A stretch of 64,000 nucleotides of DNA from Pseudomonas sp. RIT-562 (GTDB lineage Bacteria > Pseudomonadota > Gammaproteobacteria > Pseudomonadales > Pseudomonadaceae). Shown here piece after piece: positions 24,411 through 33,634 of the stretch. A program made the position numbers and the translations under genes. Numbering within the stretch: the stretch's first letter is position 1; each line of letters begins with the position of its first letter. The stretch covers positions 62,001 to 126,000 of the forward strand of contig NZ_JAPJIV010000012.1 of assembly GCF_026241895.1 (NCBI RefSeq), in the 5' to 3' direction. The notes beneath the pieces were generated by a model. The model was not told where the DNA came from and searched no databases. It saw only the letters and a list, made by a program, of their open reading frames with translations.

Positions 24411-24751
24411 TCCTTAGGCTCCCGGCCGTCCACATGGTCGGTTCCGGTCAGGCCCCGGGAAGCCAGCAGCACCACCAGGAACAGTGCGGTCATGGCGAAG
24501 CTGATGACGATGGCGGTCAGCACCAGCGCTTGCGGCAATGGGTCGGTGTAGTGCAGCAGGTCCTGGGGCACGCCGTCCTTGATGATCGGTTCCTTGCCGA
24601 TGAACAGGCTGCCCATGCTGAAGATGAACAGGTTGACGCCGTAGGACAGCAGGCACAGGCCCATGACCACCTGGAACGTTCGCGGTCGCAGGATCAGCCA
24701 CACACCGGAGGCAGCCAGGACGCCGATGGCGATTGCGATGACTTCTTCCAT
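24407..24751 (-). CDS. shaC: Na+(K+)/H+ antiporter subunit C
   Basis: A 114-residue NuoK-like subunit with three helices (VIAIAIGVLAASGVWLIL, VVMGLCLLSYGVNLFIF, PQALVLTAIVISFAMTALFLV). The intramembrane LTAIVISFA and GxNL-type motifs are conserved. Its ATG overlaps the stop of the fused A/B subunit by one base. Confidence 0.94.
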   Translation of the reverse strand: MEEVIAIAIGVLAASGVWLILRPRTFQVVMGLCLLSYGVNLFIFSMGSLFIGKEPIIKDGVPQDLLHYTDPLPQALVLTAIVISFAMTALFLVVLLASRGLTGTDHVDGREPKE

Positions 24752-27669
24752 CAGACGGCTCCTTTACTGGCGACGGATTTGGGCAGGGCCGCAGTCTTGT
24801 GTCCACGGACCGACTGGTGGGCGAGGGCGGTGAGGATCAGCAAGGTCGAACCCACGACCACCGAGTACACGCCAATGTCGAAGAACAGGGCGCTGGCGAT
24901 GTGGATGGCGCCGAACACCGGCAGGTCGAAATGCCAGGTATGGGTGGTCAGGAATGGATACCCGACGGCCATTGCCCCAAGCCCGGTGACCGTGGCGAAC
25001 AACAGCCCGGTGCCCATCCAGCGCAGTGGCCGCAGGCTCATTTGCGCCTCGACCCACTGGGTCCCGGCGACCATGTATTGCAGGATGAACGCGACCGACA
25101 TCACCAGCCCGGCCACGAACCCGCCACCGGGCTGGTTGTGGCCGCGCATGAACAGGTAGATCGACACTACGAAGGCGATCGGCAGCAGCAGGCGCACCAG
25201 CACCGCCGGCACCATCATAAAGCCCAGGGCGGTGTCGCTGGCCTGGCGCGGGTTGACCAGGTCGGTCACCACGTCGGGCGCCAGCAGGCGCTGCTGAGCC
25301 GGCAATTGCAGGCTTTCTTTCGGTGGGCGGAAGCGTCGCAACAGGGCGAATACGGTCAGCGCCACGGCGGCCAGCACGGTGATTTCTCCAAGGGTGTCGA
25401 AGCCGCGGAAATCCACCAGCATCACGTTGACCACGTTGCTGCCGCCGCCTTCGGGCAAGGCGCGGCTGAGGTAGAACGAGGAGATGTCGTTGGGCGTCTG
25501 GCGCGTCAGCATGGCGTAGGACAACAGCGCCATGCCGCCACCGACGGCGGTCGACAACAGCAAGTCGCGCAGGCGCCGGATGCGTGCCTTGCGCAAGGTG
25601 CTTGGCAAGGGCGAGACCTCTTCGATCCGCCGCGGCAGCCAGCGCAGGCCGAGCAGGATCAGGACCGTGGTCACCACTTCGACCACCAGTTGCGTCAGGG
25701 CCAGGTCCGGCGCGGAGAACCAGACGAAGGTGATACAGGTCATCAGGCCACAAACGCTGACCATGGTCAGGGCTGCCAACCGGTGATACTTGGCCTGCCA
25801 GGCGGCGCCCAGGGCACAGGCGATCGCCAGAAGCCAGAGGGTGACGAATACCGCCGAGCCAGGAATTTTCGGCCGGTCGCCCCAGGTCAGGCTGCCGTGC
25901 AGCATCGGGATCAGGCCGACCAGCACGGCGGCGAGCACCACCAGGAACAGCTGGGTCTGCAGGCGCTTGGTGCTGATCCGCCGCTCCAGGCGTCGCGCCA
26001 GGCGCATCATCACCACCAGGCTGCGTTCGAACTGGCGCTTGCCGTTGAAGCGACCAATCAGCGGCGGGTACTTGAAGCGTCCGCGCTTGAGCTGGTTGCG
26101 CAGCAGCAGGTAGAGAACGATGCCGCCGGTCATGGCAATCAGGCTCATGATCATCGGCGCATTCCAGCCGTGCCAGATGGCCAGGCTGTATTCCGGCAAA
26201 ACGCCGCCGACCACGGGCAGCGCAGCGGCGGCCAGCAGTGGCCCCACGACCTGAGCCGGGAAAATCCCAACGACCAGGCAGGCGAACACCAGCAATTCAA
26301 CCGGCGCCCGCATCCAGCGTGGCGGCTCGTGCGGGGTGTGGGGCAGGTCGGTGGCAGTCGGGCCGAAGAACACGTCGGCGGTAAAACGCAGCGAGTAGGC
26401 GACGCTGAAAGTCCCGGCAATGGTCGCGACGATCGGCAAGGTCATTTCGACCCAGGCCGTGGCATTGATGAATACGGTTTCGGCGAAGAACATCTCTTTT
26501 GACAGGAAACCGTTAAGCAGCGGCACGCCGGCCATGGAGGCGCTGGCAACCATGGCCAGCGTGGCGGTGTAGGGGATCAGTCGGATCAGGCCACTGAGCT
26601 TGCGAATGTCGCGGGTGCCACTTTCGTGGTCGATGATCCCGGCGGCCATGAACAGCGACGCCTTGAAGGTGGCGTGGTTGAGGATGTGAAACACCGCAGC
26701 CACAGCGGCCAGCGGGCTGTTCAGGCCCAGCAGCAGGGTGATCAGGCCCAGGTGGCTGATGGTCGAGTAGGCCAACAGACCCTTGAGGTCGTTCTGGAAC
26801 ATTGCGCAGTACGCGCCCAGCAACAGGGTGCAGGCTCCGGCGCCGCTGACGATGTAGAACCATTCTTCACTGCCGGACAATGACGGCCAGAGTCGCGCCA
26901 GCAGGAACACCCCGGCCTTGACCATGGTCGCCGAGTGCAGATAGGCCGAGACCGGAGTCGGTGCCGCCATGGCATGGGGCAGCCAGAAGTGAAAGGGGAA
27001 TTGCGCGCTTTTGCTCAGGGCGCCGATCAGGATCAGGGGAAGCAGAACAGGATAAAGGGCATGTGCGCGAATCAGCTCGCCGGCGGCCAGGACCTTGTCC
27101 AGGTCATAGCTGCCAACCACATGGCCAAGCAGGATAACCCCCGCCAGCAGGCACAAACCGCCGGCGCCCGTGACCATCAGCGCCATGTAGGCGCCGCGTC
27201 GCGCATCGGCGCGGTGGTGCCAATAGCCGATCAGCAGGAATGAAAAGAGGCTGGTCAGCTCCCAGAAGAACACGATCTGGATCAGGTTGCCGGAGATCAC
27301 GAGCCCGAGCATGGCGCCCATGAACGCCAGGAAAAACGCGAAGAAGCGCGGTACCGGATCGTCCGGTGACATGTAGTAACGAGCGTACAGCGAGACCAGG
27401 GTGCCGATGCCCAGCACCAGCATGGAGAACAGCCAGGCGAAGCCGTCCATGCGCAGGACGAAGTTCAGCCCAAGGCTGGGCAGCCAGAAAAACTCCTCGC
27501 GAATCACGCCGCCGTCGGCGATTTGCGGGTACAGCAAGCCGACCTGGATGGTGCCTATGAGAGCGACCAGGCCAGCGAGCAATGATTCGGTGTTACGCGC
27601 GTTGTGCGGCAGCATGGCCGCCACACAGCTGCCGATAAAGGGCAGAAGCAGTAGAACTATCAGGGACAT
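24751..27669 (-). CDS. shaA: Na+(K+)/H+ antiporter fused subunit AB
   Basis: A 972-residue integral membrane protein. The N-terminal 500 residues are NuoL-like (proton-translocation helices such as FFWELTSLFSFLLIGYWHH and KSAQFPFHFWLPHAMAAPTP with conserved Glu and Lys). Near residues 600-800 come the MnhA C-terminal helices (DLALTQLVVEVVTTVLILLG). The last 150 residues are a MnhB domain (RGHNQPGGGFVAGLVMS). The A-B fusion is normal for pseudomonads and gives the six-gene operon. Such antiporters export Na+ or K+ against H+ and support alkali and salt tolerance. Confidence 0.95.
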   Translation of the reverse strand: MSLIVLLLLPFIGSCVAAMLPHNARNTESLLAGLVALIGTIQVGLLYPQIADGGVIREEFFWLPSLGLNFVLRMDGFAWLFSMLVLGIGTLVSLYARYYMSPDDPVPRFFAFFLAFMGAMLGLVISGNLIQIVFFWELTSLFSFLLIGYWHHRADARRGAYMALMVTGAGGLCLLAGVILLGHVVGSYDLDKVLAAGELIRAHALYPVLLPLILIGALSKSAQFPFHFWLPHAMAAPTPVSAYLHSATMVKAGVFLLARLWPSLSGSEEWFYIVSGAGACTLLLGAYCAMFQNDLKGLLAYSTISHLGLITLLLGLNSPLAAVAAVFHILNHATFKASLFMAAGIIDHESGTRDIRKLSGLIRLIPYTATLAMVASASMAGVPLLNGFLSKEMFFAETVFINATAWVEMTLPIVATIAGTFSVAYSLRFTADVFFGPTATDLPHTPHEPPRWMRAPVELLVFACLVVGIFPAQVVGPLLAAAALPVVGGVLPEYSLAIWHGWNAPMIMSLIAMTGGIVLYLLLRNQLKRGRFKYPPLIGRFNGKRQFERSLVVMMRLARRLERRISTKRLQTQLFLVVLAAVLVGLIPMLHGSLTWGDRPKIPGSAVFVTLWLLAIACALGAAWQAKYHRLAALTMVSVCGLMTCITFVWFSAPDLALTQLVVEVVTTVLILLGLRWLPRRIEEVSPLPSTLRKARIRRLRDLLLSTAVGGGMALLSYAMLTRQTPNDISSFYLSRALPEGGGSNVVNVMLVDFRGFDTLGEITVLAAVALTVFALLRRFRPPKESLQLPAQQRLLAPDVVTDLVNPRQASDTALGFMMVPAVLVRLLLPIAFVVSIYLFMRGHNQPGGGFVAGLVMSVAFILQYMVAGTQWVEAQMSLRPLRWMGTGLLFATVTGLGAMAVGYPFLTTHTWHFDLPVFGAIHIASALFFDIGVYSVVVGSTLLILTALAHQSVRGHKTAALPKSVASKGAV

Positions 27670-27813
27670 AGGCTTCTAATCTGCGGAGGTTTGTGAAGCA
27701 TCATACGTGCCAGTCCGCAGATTACCAAACGCGAACCTGTGGCAGAATCCTACACGGGTTGCGGAAAAGTCCCGCATTTGCTGGTTTGACATTCTGTGAC
27801 ATGCACGTCTGGC

Positions 27814-27912
27814 CTCTTCGCGAGCAAGCCCGCTCCCACAGAGGATCTTCGGTGAATGCAGGATTTGTGTATGCCGCAGATCAACTGTGGGAGCGGGCTT
27901 GCCCGCGAAGAC
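27814..27912. repeat. REP inverted pair with 28-bp arms
   Basis: CTCTTCGCGAGCAAGCCCGC... (27814-27841) and its near-perfect inverse at 27885-27912, with a 43-bp loop. It lies between shaA and the exporter gene. Confidence 0.88.
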
Positions 27913-27941
27913 TATCGGTCAACCGCCGCAAATATTGCCGG

Positions 27942-28880
27942 TTAGCGCAGGGTTTCCCTCTCCAGGTCTTCAGCCGCCACCACCACCTTACCCTTGGTCT
28001 TCAACTCACTGACGATCACCGCCGCCACAATCAAACCCGCGCCCACCAGGGCAATCGCCGGCAAACGCTCCCCGGCAATCCGCCCGACAATTCCTGCCCA
28101 TACCGGCTCACCGGCATAGATCAACGTGGCGCGGGTCGGCGAGACGCTTTTCTGGGCCCAGTTCATCGCCACCTGAATCGCCGCGCTGGCTGCCCCCAGG
28201 CCCAGGGCGCTGCACAGCAGCAACCAGGAAAAGTCCGGAATAGGTTCCTGGGTCGGCACCACCAGCAGGAACGACAGCACCGAGGTCACCGCCAATTGCA
28301 CCACGGTCACCCGGCGCACATCGACCTGACCGGCAAAGGTACTGATCAGAATGATTTCCGCAGCAATCGCCACGGCGCTGATGAGGGTGGCAATTTCCCC
28401 CGGGCTGAAATTCAACGAAGCCCCAGCGGGCCCCGACAGCAACATCAACCCGGTGAACGCCAGCATGATCCCGATGCTCGGCATCAGGCCCGGACGCCGC
28501 CCCAGCACCAGCCATTGCAACAACGGTACAAAGGGCACATACAGCGCGGTTATGAACGCCGACTGGCTGCTCGGAATGCTCTGCAACCCCACCGTCTGCA
28601 AGCCATAGCCGAGCATGATCGCCACGCCGATGAAGGATCCGGCCTTGAGCTCGAACAGCGTCAGGTCACGCAGGTGCCGCCAGGAAAACAGTGCGACGAT
28701 GAGGGCGGCGGCAGCGAATCGCAGGCCGACGAAAAACATCGGTCCGCTGACAGTCATCGCATGTTGTACCAGCAGGAAAGTCCCGCCCCAGACCATGGTG
28801 ATCAACACCAGCACGCACTCGGCCTTGCTGAATCGCGAGAAGCGCAGAGAAGTATTGTGGGGAGAGTTCACTGACGTCAT
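27942..28880 (-). CDS. EamA/DMT-family exporter (10 TM)
   Basis: A 312-residue protein with two EamA repeats of five helices each (about residues 20-160 and 165-300). The repeat signatures are MVWGGTFLLVQHAM, PSSQSAFITALYVPFVPLLQ, and SPTRATLIYAGEPVWAGIVG. Such proteins export amino acids or other metabolites. It is transcribed divergently from an XRE-cupin regulator 72 bp away, the common pattern for metabolite-sensing control of an exporter. Substrate unknown. Confidence 0.88.
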   Translation of the reverse strand: MTSVNSPHNTSLRFSRFSKAECVLVLITMVWGGTFLLVQHAMTVSGPMFFVGLRFAAAALIVALFSWRHLRDLTLFELKAGSFIGVAIMLGYGLQTVGLQSIPSSQSAFITALYVPFVPLLQWLVLGRRPGLMPSIGIMLAFTGLMLLSGPAGASLNFSPGEIATLISAVAIAAEIILISTFAGQVDVRRVTVVQLAVTSVLSFLLVVPTQEPIPDFSWLLLCSALGLGAASAAIQVAMNWAQKSVSPTRATLIYAGEPVWAGIVGRIAGERLPAIALVGAGLIVAAVIVSELKTKGKVVVAAEDLERETLR

Positions 28881-28927
28881 GTCCTTGCGCGCTACCTGAG
28901 GGGGACGCACAATGCGTCGAATGTTGC

Positions 28928-28939
28928 GCAGTATACTGC
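28928..28939. promoter_or_regulatory. 12-bp palindrome, candidate XRE-cupin operator
   Basis: GCAGTATACTGC lies midway in the 72-bp intergenic region between the exporter and its probable regulator, 13 bp before the regulator start codon. A site here could control both genes. Confidence 0.55.
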
Positions 28940-28952
28940 CCAACCCTACCGA

Positions 28953-29528
28953 GTGAGCAATATAGTGCACAAAGATTCCACGCAAAGGGCCTCGGTCCTG
29001 CAACACGTCAGCCTCAATGTCCGGCGCCTGCGGCATGCCGCCGATATGAGCCAGACGGCGCTCGCGGAAAAATCCGGGGTCAGCCGGCGGATGCTGGTGG
29101 CGATCGAGGCGGGTGAAAAGAACGTCAGCCTGACTACCCTCGATCGAGTCGCCGAAGCCCTCGACGTCGCGTTCAGCGACCTGATCCAGGCCCCCGATGC
29201 CCGCGATCCGAGTCGCATCAATGAACTGGCCTGGGCCGGAACCATTCCTGGCAGCAAGGCGGTGTTGCTGTCCAAGGCCAGTGCCACCCGCGCGGTGGAA
29301 CTCTGGGAGTGGCGCCTGGAACCGGGCGAGCACTATCCCTCCGAACCTGATGCCGATGGCTGGAGCGAACAGCTCTACGTGTTTGAAGGTTGCCTGACGC
29401 TGATGCTCGGTGATGTGCCGCACACCATCGCAGCCGGGGAGTTCTACATGTTTGCCAGCAACCAGCCGCACTCCTATCGCAATGACGGCGAGGTCGCCGC
29501 GCGTTTCGTGCGTAACGTGGTGATCTGA
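28953..29528 (+). CDS. XRE-family HTH plus cupin transcriptional regulator
   Basis: A 191-residue protein starting at GTG. Residues 18-75 are the Cro/CI-type helix-turn-helix (LNVRRLRHAADMSQTALAEK, SGVSRRMLVAIEAGEKNVSL) and residues 110-190 a cupin barrel (LWEWRLEPGEHYPSEPDADG, LYVFEGCLTLMLGD, AAGEFYMFASNQPHSYRN). Cupin-linked XRE proteins usually sense a small metabolite. The divergent exporter is the likely target. Confidence 0.9.
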   Translation: MSNIVHKDSTQRASVLQHVSLNVRRLRHAADMSQTALAEKSGVSRRMLVAIEAGEKNVSLTTLDRVAEALDVAFSDLIQAPDARDPSRINELAWAGTIPGSKAVLLSKASATRAVELWEWRLEPGEHYPSEPDADGWSEQLYVFEGCLTLMLGDVPHTIAAGEFYMFASNQPHSYRNDGEVAARFVRNVVI

Positions 29529-29732
29529 ACTGTTGGCTTGGCAACAGTAGATCAACACTTTGGCTGATTGCGAGTGCAGCTTCTAAACCGAATCTGCAGA
29601 CAATCCCCCGAAATCCAGCGGTTTGAAACGAGGCACGGGATCTGCATTGTCTGGGTAACTTTCAGAACTGCAGCACCCCACCAGCCCAGCGGACCACTGC
29701 ACGCTTTTGCCCATGAACAGAGGGTTATTCCC

Positions 29733-30437
29733 ATGAGCGTGCACCCACTCAAATCTCAAGCCGATGCGCACTTCAACCAATATTTAATCAGCGCTCCCCG
29801 TGCCCTGGGACAGTTACAGCGCAGGGCCCAGGTCAGTCCGCTGCAGCCGGCGCTGTGGCAGCAACGTCGCGGGCAATGGCAGGTGTGGCGCTGGATCGAC
29901 GTGTTGCGCGATGTCGAACGTTTGGCCGATGGCTTGCGCCAGCAGGGTTTCAGCCAGGCATCGCGGCTGGCCGTGAGTGGTACTCGCGCGCCGGACCAGG
30001 TACTGCTGGCCTTGGCAGCGTTGCGCAATGGCGGCCAGGTGCTGAGCATGCCGGATGCCGGGAATGCCGAGTCACTGCAGCCAGCGCTCCTGCGCAGCCG
30101 GGCCAGTCACGCTTTCCTGCCGGGTGCGCCCCACCGGCGACAGTTCGGCTTGGCGCTGCTGGACTTCGACGAATTGCTGGGCCCGAGTGAATCTGCTCAT
30201 CACTTCCTGCGTTGGGGCCAGTACCCGCAGATCCGCTGCGAGGAGGCGGACGGCCTCGGCGAGCTGCTCGAACAGTGGCTGCACGGCGGCCATGTCCTGG
30301 CGTTTACGCAAAGCCCTGACAGCGCCCGCCGCGATCGAGGCGCAGGCCCGCCATCGCTACTTTGGTACTGCTTGATGACGCTCCCGCGGATTTGGCGCTT
30401 ATTATCGTCCCATGACTTCCATTCAGGAAAACACTGA
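29733..30437 (+). CDS. AMP-binding-like N-terminal fragment, possibly frameshifted at its 3' end
   Basis: ATG 29733 gives 234 residues. Residues 30-125 (PALWQQRRGQWQVWRWIDVL, RDVERLADGLRQQGFSQASR, LLALAALRNGGQVLSM) resemble the N-terminal subdomain of acyl-CoA synthetases (AMP-binding enzymes), but the ATP-binding and C-terminal parts are missing, so activity as a ligase is unlikely. After about 30300 the composition becomes atypical, while the +1 frame (LRKALTAPAAIEAQARHRYF, stop at 30375) looks more coding-like. A single-base shift near 30290-30310 is possible. It precedes the FAD/NAD(P) gene by 14 bp or 76 bp, depending on the frame. Confidence 0.5.
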   Translation: MSVHPLKSQADAHFNQYLISAPRALGQLQRRAQVSPLQPALWQQRRGQWQVWRWIDVLRDVERLADGLRQQGFSQASRLAVSGTRAPDQVLLALAALRNGGQVLSMPDAGNAESLQPALLRSRASHAFLPGAPHRRQFGLALLDFDELLGPSESAHHFLRWGQYPQIRCEEADGLGELLEQWLHGGHVLAFTQSPDSARRDRGAGPPSLLWYCLMTLPRIWRLLSSHDFHSGKH

Positions 30438-30451
30438 TCTGTGAGAACGCC

Positions 30452-31879
30452 ATGAGTGAAATCCCGCGCGGGCAGGCCAACGACGCCATCCGCCAAGCTG
30501 ACATCCTGATCATCGGCGGCGGCCTCAGTGGCGCGATGTTGGCCGTGCAGCTGCTGCGCCTGCCGGGCAAACGCTCGGTGCTGGTGATCGAACCCCGGCC
30601 CGAGCTGGGTCGGGGCGAGGCCTACAGCGCGGTCGAACTGGGCCACACGCTTAACGGTAACGCGGCGCGGATGAGCGTCGATCCGGACAATGCCGACGAC
30701 CTGACGCAGTGGCTGACCGAGCATATCGCGGCGGGCGGCTGGCCTGAGTCCGATCAGCAGCATGTGCCGATCAGCCAGTTGTTCCCGCCACGCGGGCTGT
30801 TCGGCGAGTATGTGCAACAACGTCTGGCGCAAGCCCGGGCGCTGGGCGCGGTGAACGGATCAAGTGTCGAACACGTGCAGGCGCAGGTGGTAGACCTGGA
30901 GCACTTGGCCGATGGCGTGCGACTGATCTTGAGCGATGGGCAACGCCTGCAGGGCGCTTTCGCGGTGCTGGCCACCGGAATGTTTCCCGCCGCACGCACG
31001 CCCCAGACCCAATCGAGCGGTTTGAACGCCGCGGCACTCGATCCATGGGACGTGGCTGCGATGCGCCAGCTGGATCCGCAGTCGACGGTCTTGATCATCG
31101 GCTCCGGGCTGACCATGGTGGATGCCGTGGTCTCGTTGGAGCAGGCCGGACACCGTGGACCGATCGAAGTGTTTTCCCGGCACGGCCTGCTGCCCCATGT
31201 ACGCCGTCAGCCACCGGCCTGGCCCGACTTTCTCGCCGAAGACCAGGGCATTCGTACGCCGCGGCAACTGGTTCGCGAACTGCGCCGGCATTGTCGGCAC
31301 GCCATCGCCCAGGGTATCGACTGGCAAGCGCCGTTGGATACGGTGCGGGTGCACATTCCACGCCTGTGGAGCCAGGCAACGGACGAGCAACGTCGGCAGT
31401 TCGTGCGGCACGTGCGCCCTTGGTGGGAAAGCCATCACCATCGCTCGCCGCCCTTGAGCGCCGAGTTGGTGGCGCGGTTGCATGGGGAAGGGCGGCTGCG
31501 GATTCAGGCAGCGTCGTTCAAGGGGCTTGAGCCTTCGTCGGGGCATGGGGTGGGCATCCGCATTCGCCGCCGCGGTGAGTCGGTGGAATGTGTGGTCAGG
31601 GGGGCGGCGTTGATCAATTCCAGTGGCATCGAATATGACTGGCGGCGGGTGGCGCGACCTCTGCCCAGGCAGTTGCTGGCCCGCGGCTTGATCCAGCCTG
31701 GACCGCTGGCGCTGGGAATCGCGGCGGCGGTGGACGGCGCGGTGATCGGCGCTGACGGAGGAGTCTGCGGCCGGCTGTTCGCCATGGGGCCGCCGTTGCG
31801 TGGCATGTGGTGGGAAAGTACAGCGGTGACGGACGTGGCGCTGCAGGCCAAAGCGCTGGCCCTCAGACTCACTCAATAA
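30452..31879 (+). CDS. FAD/NAD(P)-binding oxidoreductase (NAD_binding_9 type)
   Basis: A 475-residue flavoprotein with an N-terminal FAD site DILIIGGGLSGAMLAVQLL, a second dinucleotide site STVLIIGSGLTMVDAVVSL near residue 215, and the IEVFSRHGLLPHVRR segment typical of the HcaR-like FAD-NAD(P)-binding family. A C-terminal LINSSGIEYDW and GIAAAVDGAVIGADG follow. The family includes poorly studied hydroxylase-like proteins near siderophore and lipid genes. No partner except the upstream AMP-binding-like fragment. Confidence 0.85.
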   Translation: MSEIPRGQANDAIRQADILIIGGGLSGAMLAVQLLRLPGKRSVLVIEPRPELGRGEAYSAVELGHTLNGNAARMSVDPDNADDLTQWLTEHIAAGGWPESDQQHVPISQLFPPRGLFGEYVQQRLAQARALGAVNGSSVEHVQAQVVDLEHLADGVRLILSDGQRLQGAFAVLATGMFPAARTPQTQSSGLNAAALDPWDVAAMRQLDPQSTVLIIGSGLTMVDAVVSLEQAGHRGPIEVFSRHGLLPHVRRQPPAWPDFLAEDQGIRTPRQLVRELRRHCRHAIAQGIDWQAPLDTVRVHIPRLWSQATDEQRRQFVRHVRPWWESHHHRSPPLSAELVARLHGEGRLRIQAASFKGLEPSSGHGVGIRIRRRGESVECVVRGAALINSSGIEYDWRRVARPLPRQLLARGLIQPGPLALGIAAAVDGAVIGADGGVCGRLFAMGPPLRGMWWESTAVTDVALQAKALALRLTQ

Positions 31880-31971
31880 CTGTAGGAGCAAAGCTTGCTC
31901 GCGATGGCGTCAGTCGGCTCACATCAATGCTGAATCTGAGCCCGCCATCGCGAGCAGGCTCGCTCCTACAG
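31880..31971. repeat. REP inverted pair
   Basis: CTGTAGGAGCAAAGCTTGCT... at the left and the inverse ...CTCGCTCCTACAG at the right, arms of about 29 bp, directly after the flavoprotein stop codon. Confidence 0.88.
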
Positions 31972-31985
31972 TGGCGACGCGCAAA

Positions 31986-32210
31986 TCAATAACGCTGATA
32001 CTTCGAGCCGAATTCAGGGCGGTTCTCAGCCACATACAGTTTGCTCGCCTGAACATCCTTGCGCTCAATGCCCACGGTATTGACGTTCAACGTCGCCGGT
32101 TGGGTAACCGTCGCCGCAGCAACGACCTGCGAAGTTGCATGGGGCGCGGCCATGGCCGAAGTGGCACCGAGGACCGACAGGGCAAATCCAACACCGATGA
32201 TAGTTTTCAT
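31986..32210 (-). CDS. small exported protein (74 aa)
   Basis: MKTIIGVGFALSVLGATSAMA is a clear signal peptide, followed by about 53 residues ending ENRPEFGSKYQRY. The mature part is Ala/Val/Thr-rich and without cysteine. It resembles small stress-type exported proteins but I do not recognise a family. The ATG at 32210 was chosen because the longer frame adds 23 atypical residues before the signal peptide. Confidence 0.6.
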   Translation of the reverse strand: MKTIIGVGFALSVLGATSAMAAPHATSQVVAAATVTQPATLNVNTVGIERKDVQASKLYVAENRPEFGSKYQRY

Positions 32211-32539
32211 GAGGTAGCTCCAGAACGTGGGAAGAAGATGTGGCCACTGTAGGGCTGGAGCCCCCTGATGAAAAAACACCCGTGCGCATAGTCTTTATCA
32301 AGGACGTTGATCCGCGAGTGCGGGTTCAGTCCTGTCGCGCCGAGGCTTCGAGAACATTTCTTCAGGTAATTGCCGACCCGTTCGCCGATCATTTTGTATC
32401 GGACTGTATCCATCGCCCCGTCGGACACCTTATGCCGCAATCACGCGGGTTTTGCGACACAAGGCAGATACCTCAGCCCGGCTTAATCGGCTGCAGCGAG
32501 AGCAGCCCTCTCATCCGCCACCTGCAGGAGCACCCTGAC
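32211..32539. other. 329-bp intergenic region before the exported hydrolase
   Basis: It holds the divergent promoters of the small exported protein and the alpha/beta hydrolase. An ORF runs through it in frame with the hydrolase but lacks coding character and a ribosome site. I see no other feature. Confidence 0.5.
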
Positions 32540-33598
32540 GTGAACAACGCCTTGTCGAACATTAGATCCACTCAACGCCGGCGCCTGGTCGGTTCTTCGC
32601 TACTTGCTGCGGTCATGCTGCAGTTGGGTGCCCTCGGTGTGGCCAATGTGCAGGCCAGCACACCCGCAGCTGCGGTCAGCGTCAAGGTCGATCCCTCTCC
32701 CGTGTTTGGCCCGTTGAAGCACGTGCAGGCCGGATTGCTCAATGTCGCTTATGCCGAGGTGGGGCCGGCTGACGGCCCGGTGGTCATTCTGCTGCATGGC
32801 TGGCCTTATGACATTCACAGCTATTCCGAGGTGGCGCCACTGCTCGCGGCGCAGGGTTATCGCGTGCTCATGCCGTATGCGCGGGGCTACGGCGATACGC
32901 ATTTTCTCTCCGATAAGACTCTGCGCAACGGCCAGCCGGCCGCATTGGCCAGTGATGTGATCGACTTCATGGACGCGCTGAAAATCAAGCGTGCAGTGCT
33001 GGGTGGCTACGATTGGGGCGCGCGTTCGGCGGACATCGTGGCGGCACTCTGGCCGGAGCGGGCGGAGGCGTTGGTGGCGGTCAGCGGCTATCTGATTGGT
33101 AACCAGGCCGCGGGCAAAAATCCATTACCGCCCAAGGCCGAGTTGCAGTGGTGGTACCAATTTTATTTCGCGACAGACCGTGGCCAGGCCGGGTATGAAA
33201 AAAATCGCCATGACTTTGCCAAATTGATCTGGGAACTGGCCTCACCGAAGTGGACCTTCGACGACGCCACGTTCCAGCGCAGCGCGGCGGCCCTGGATAA
33301 CCCCGACCACGTCGCGATCACGGTCTTCAATTACCGCTGGCGCCTGGGGTTGGTCCAGGGTGAAAGCCAGTACGAAGCCCTGGAGCAGAAACTGGCCAAG
33401 GCGCCGTCCATCAGCGTCCCGACCATCACCCTCGAAGGCGACGCCAACGGCGCACCGCATCCAGCTCCCGAAGACTATGCGCAACGTTTTACCGGCAAGT
33501 ACGAGTTCCGCCTGATCAAGGGCGGAATCGGCCACAACCTGCCACAGGAAGACCCGCAGGCCTTTGCCAAGGCGGTGATTGATGCCGATAACCTGTGA
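32540..33598 (+). CDS. exported alpha/beta hydrolase (epoxide-hydrolase-like)
   Basis: GTG 32540 with GGAG 9 nt upstream gives 352 residues. The N terminus (NIRSTQRRRLVGSSLLAAVM...) is a signal sequence with three arginines, so Tat export is possible. The fold is shown by the oxyanion motif VILLHGWPYDIHSY, the nucleophile elbow LGGYDWGARSAD (Asp158, as in epoxide hydrolases and dehalogenases) and the terminal catalytic His in IKGGIGHNLPQED. Its substrate is unknown. Confidence 0.85.
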   Translation: MNNALSNIRSTQRRRLVGSSLLAAVMLQLGALGVANVQASTPAAAVSVKVDPSPVFGPLKHVQAGLLNVAYAEVGPADGPVVILLHGWPYDIHSYSEVAPLLAAQGYRVLMPYARGYGDTHFLSDKTLRNGQPAALASDVIDFMDALKIKRAVLGGYDWGARSADIVAALWPERAEALVAVSGYLIGNQAAGKNPLPPKAELQWWYQFYFATDRGQAGYEKNRHDFAKLIWELASPKWTFDDATFQRSAAALDNPDHVAITVFNYRWRLGLVQGESQYEALEQKLAKAPSISVPTITLEGDANGAPHPAPEDYAQRFTGKYEFRLIKGGIGHNLPQEDPQAFAKAVIDADNL

Positions 33599-33634
33599 CG
33601 GATGAGCGACCATCGCCTGGGAGGAGACCTGTCT

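Noticed and set aside
24799..26502. 567-codon ORF on the plus strand
   Set aside because: Antisense of the fused shaA gene; composition is full of His, Gln and Arg, as expected of a shadow frame.
32240..32539. Extension of the exported hydrolase by 100 codons upstream
   Set aside because: GTG 32540 has a good ribosome site and gives a proper signal sequence; the extension lacks both.
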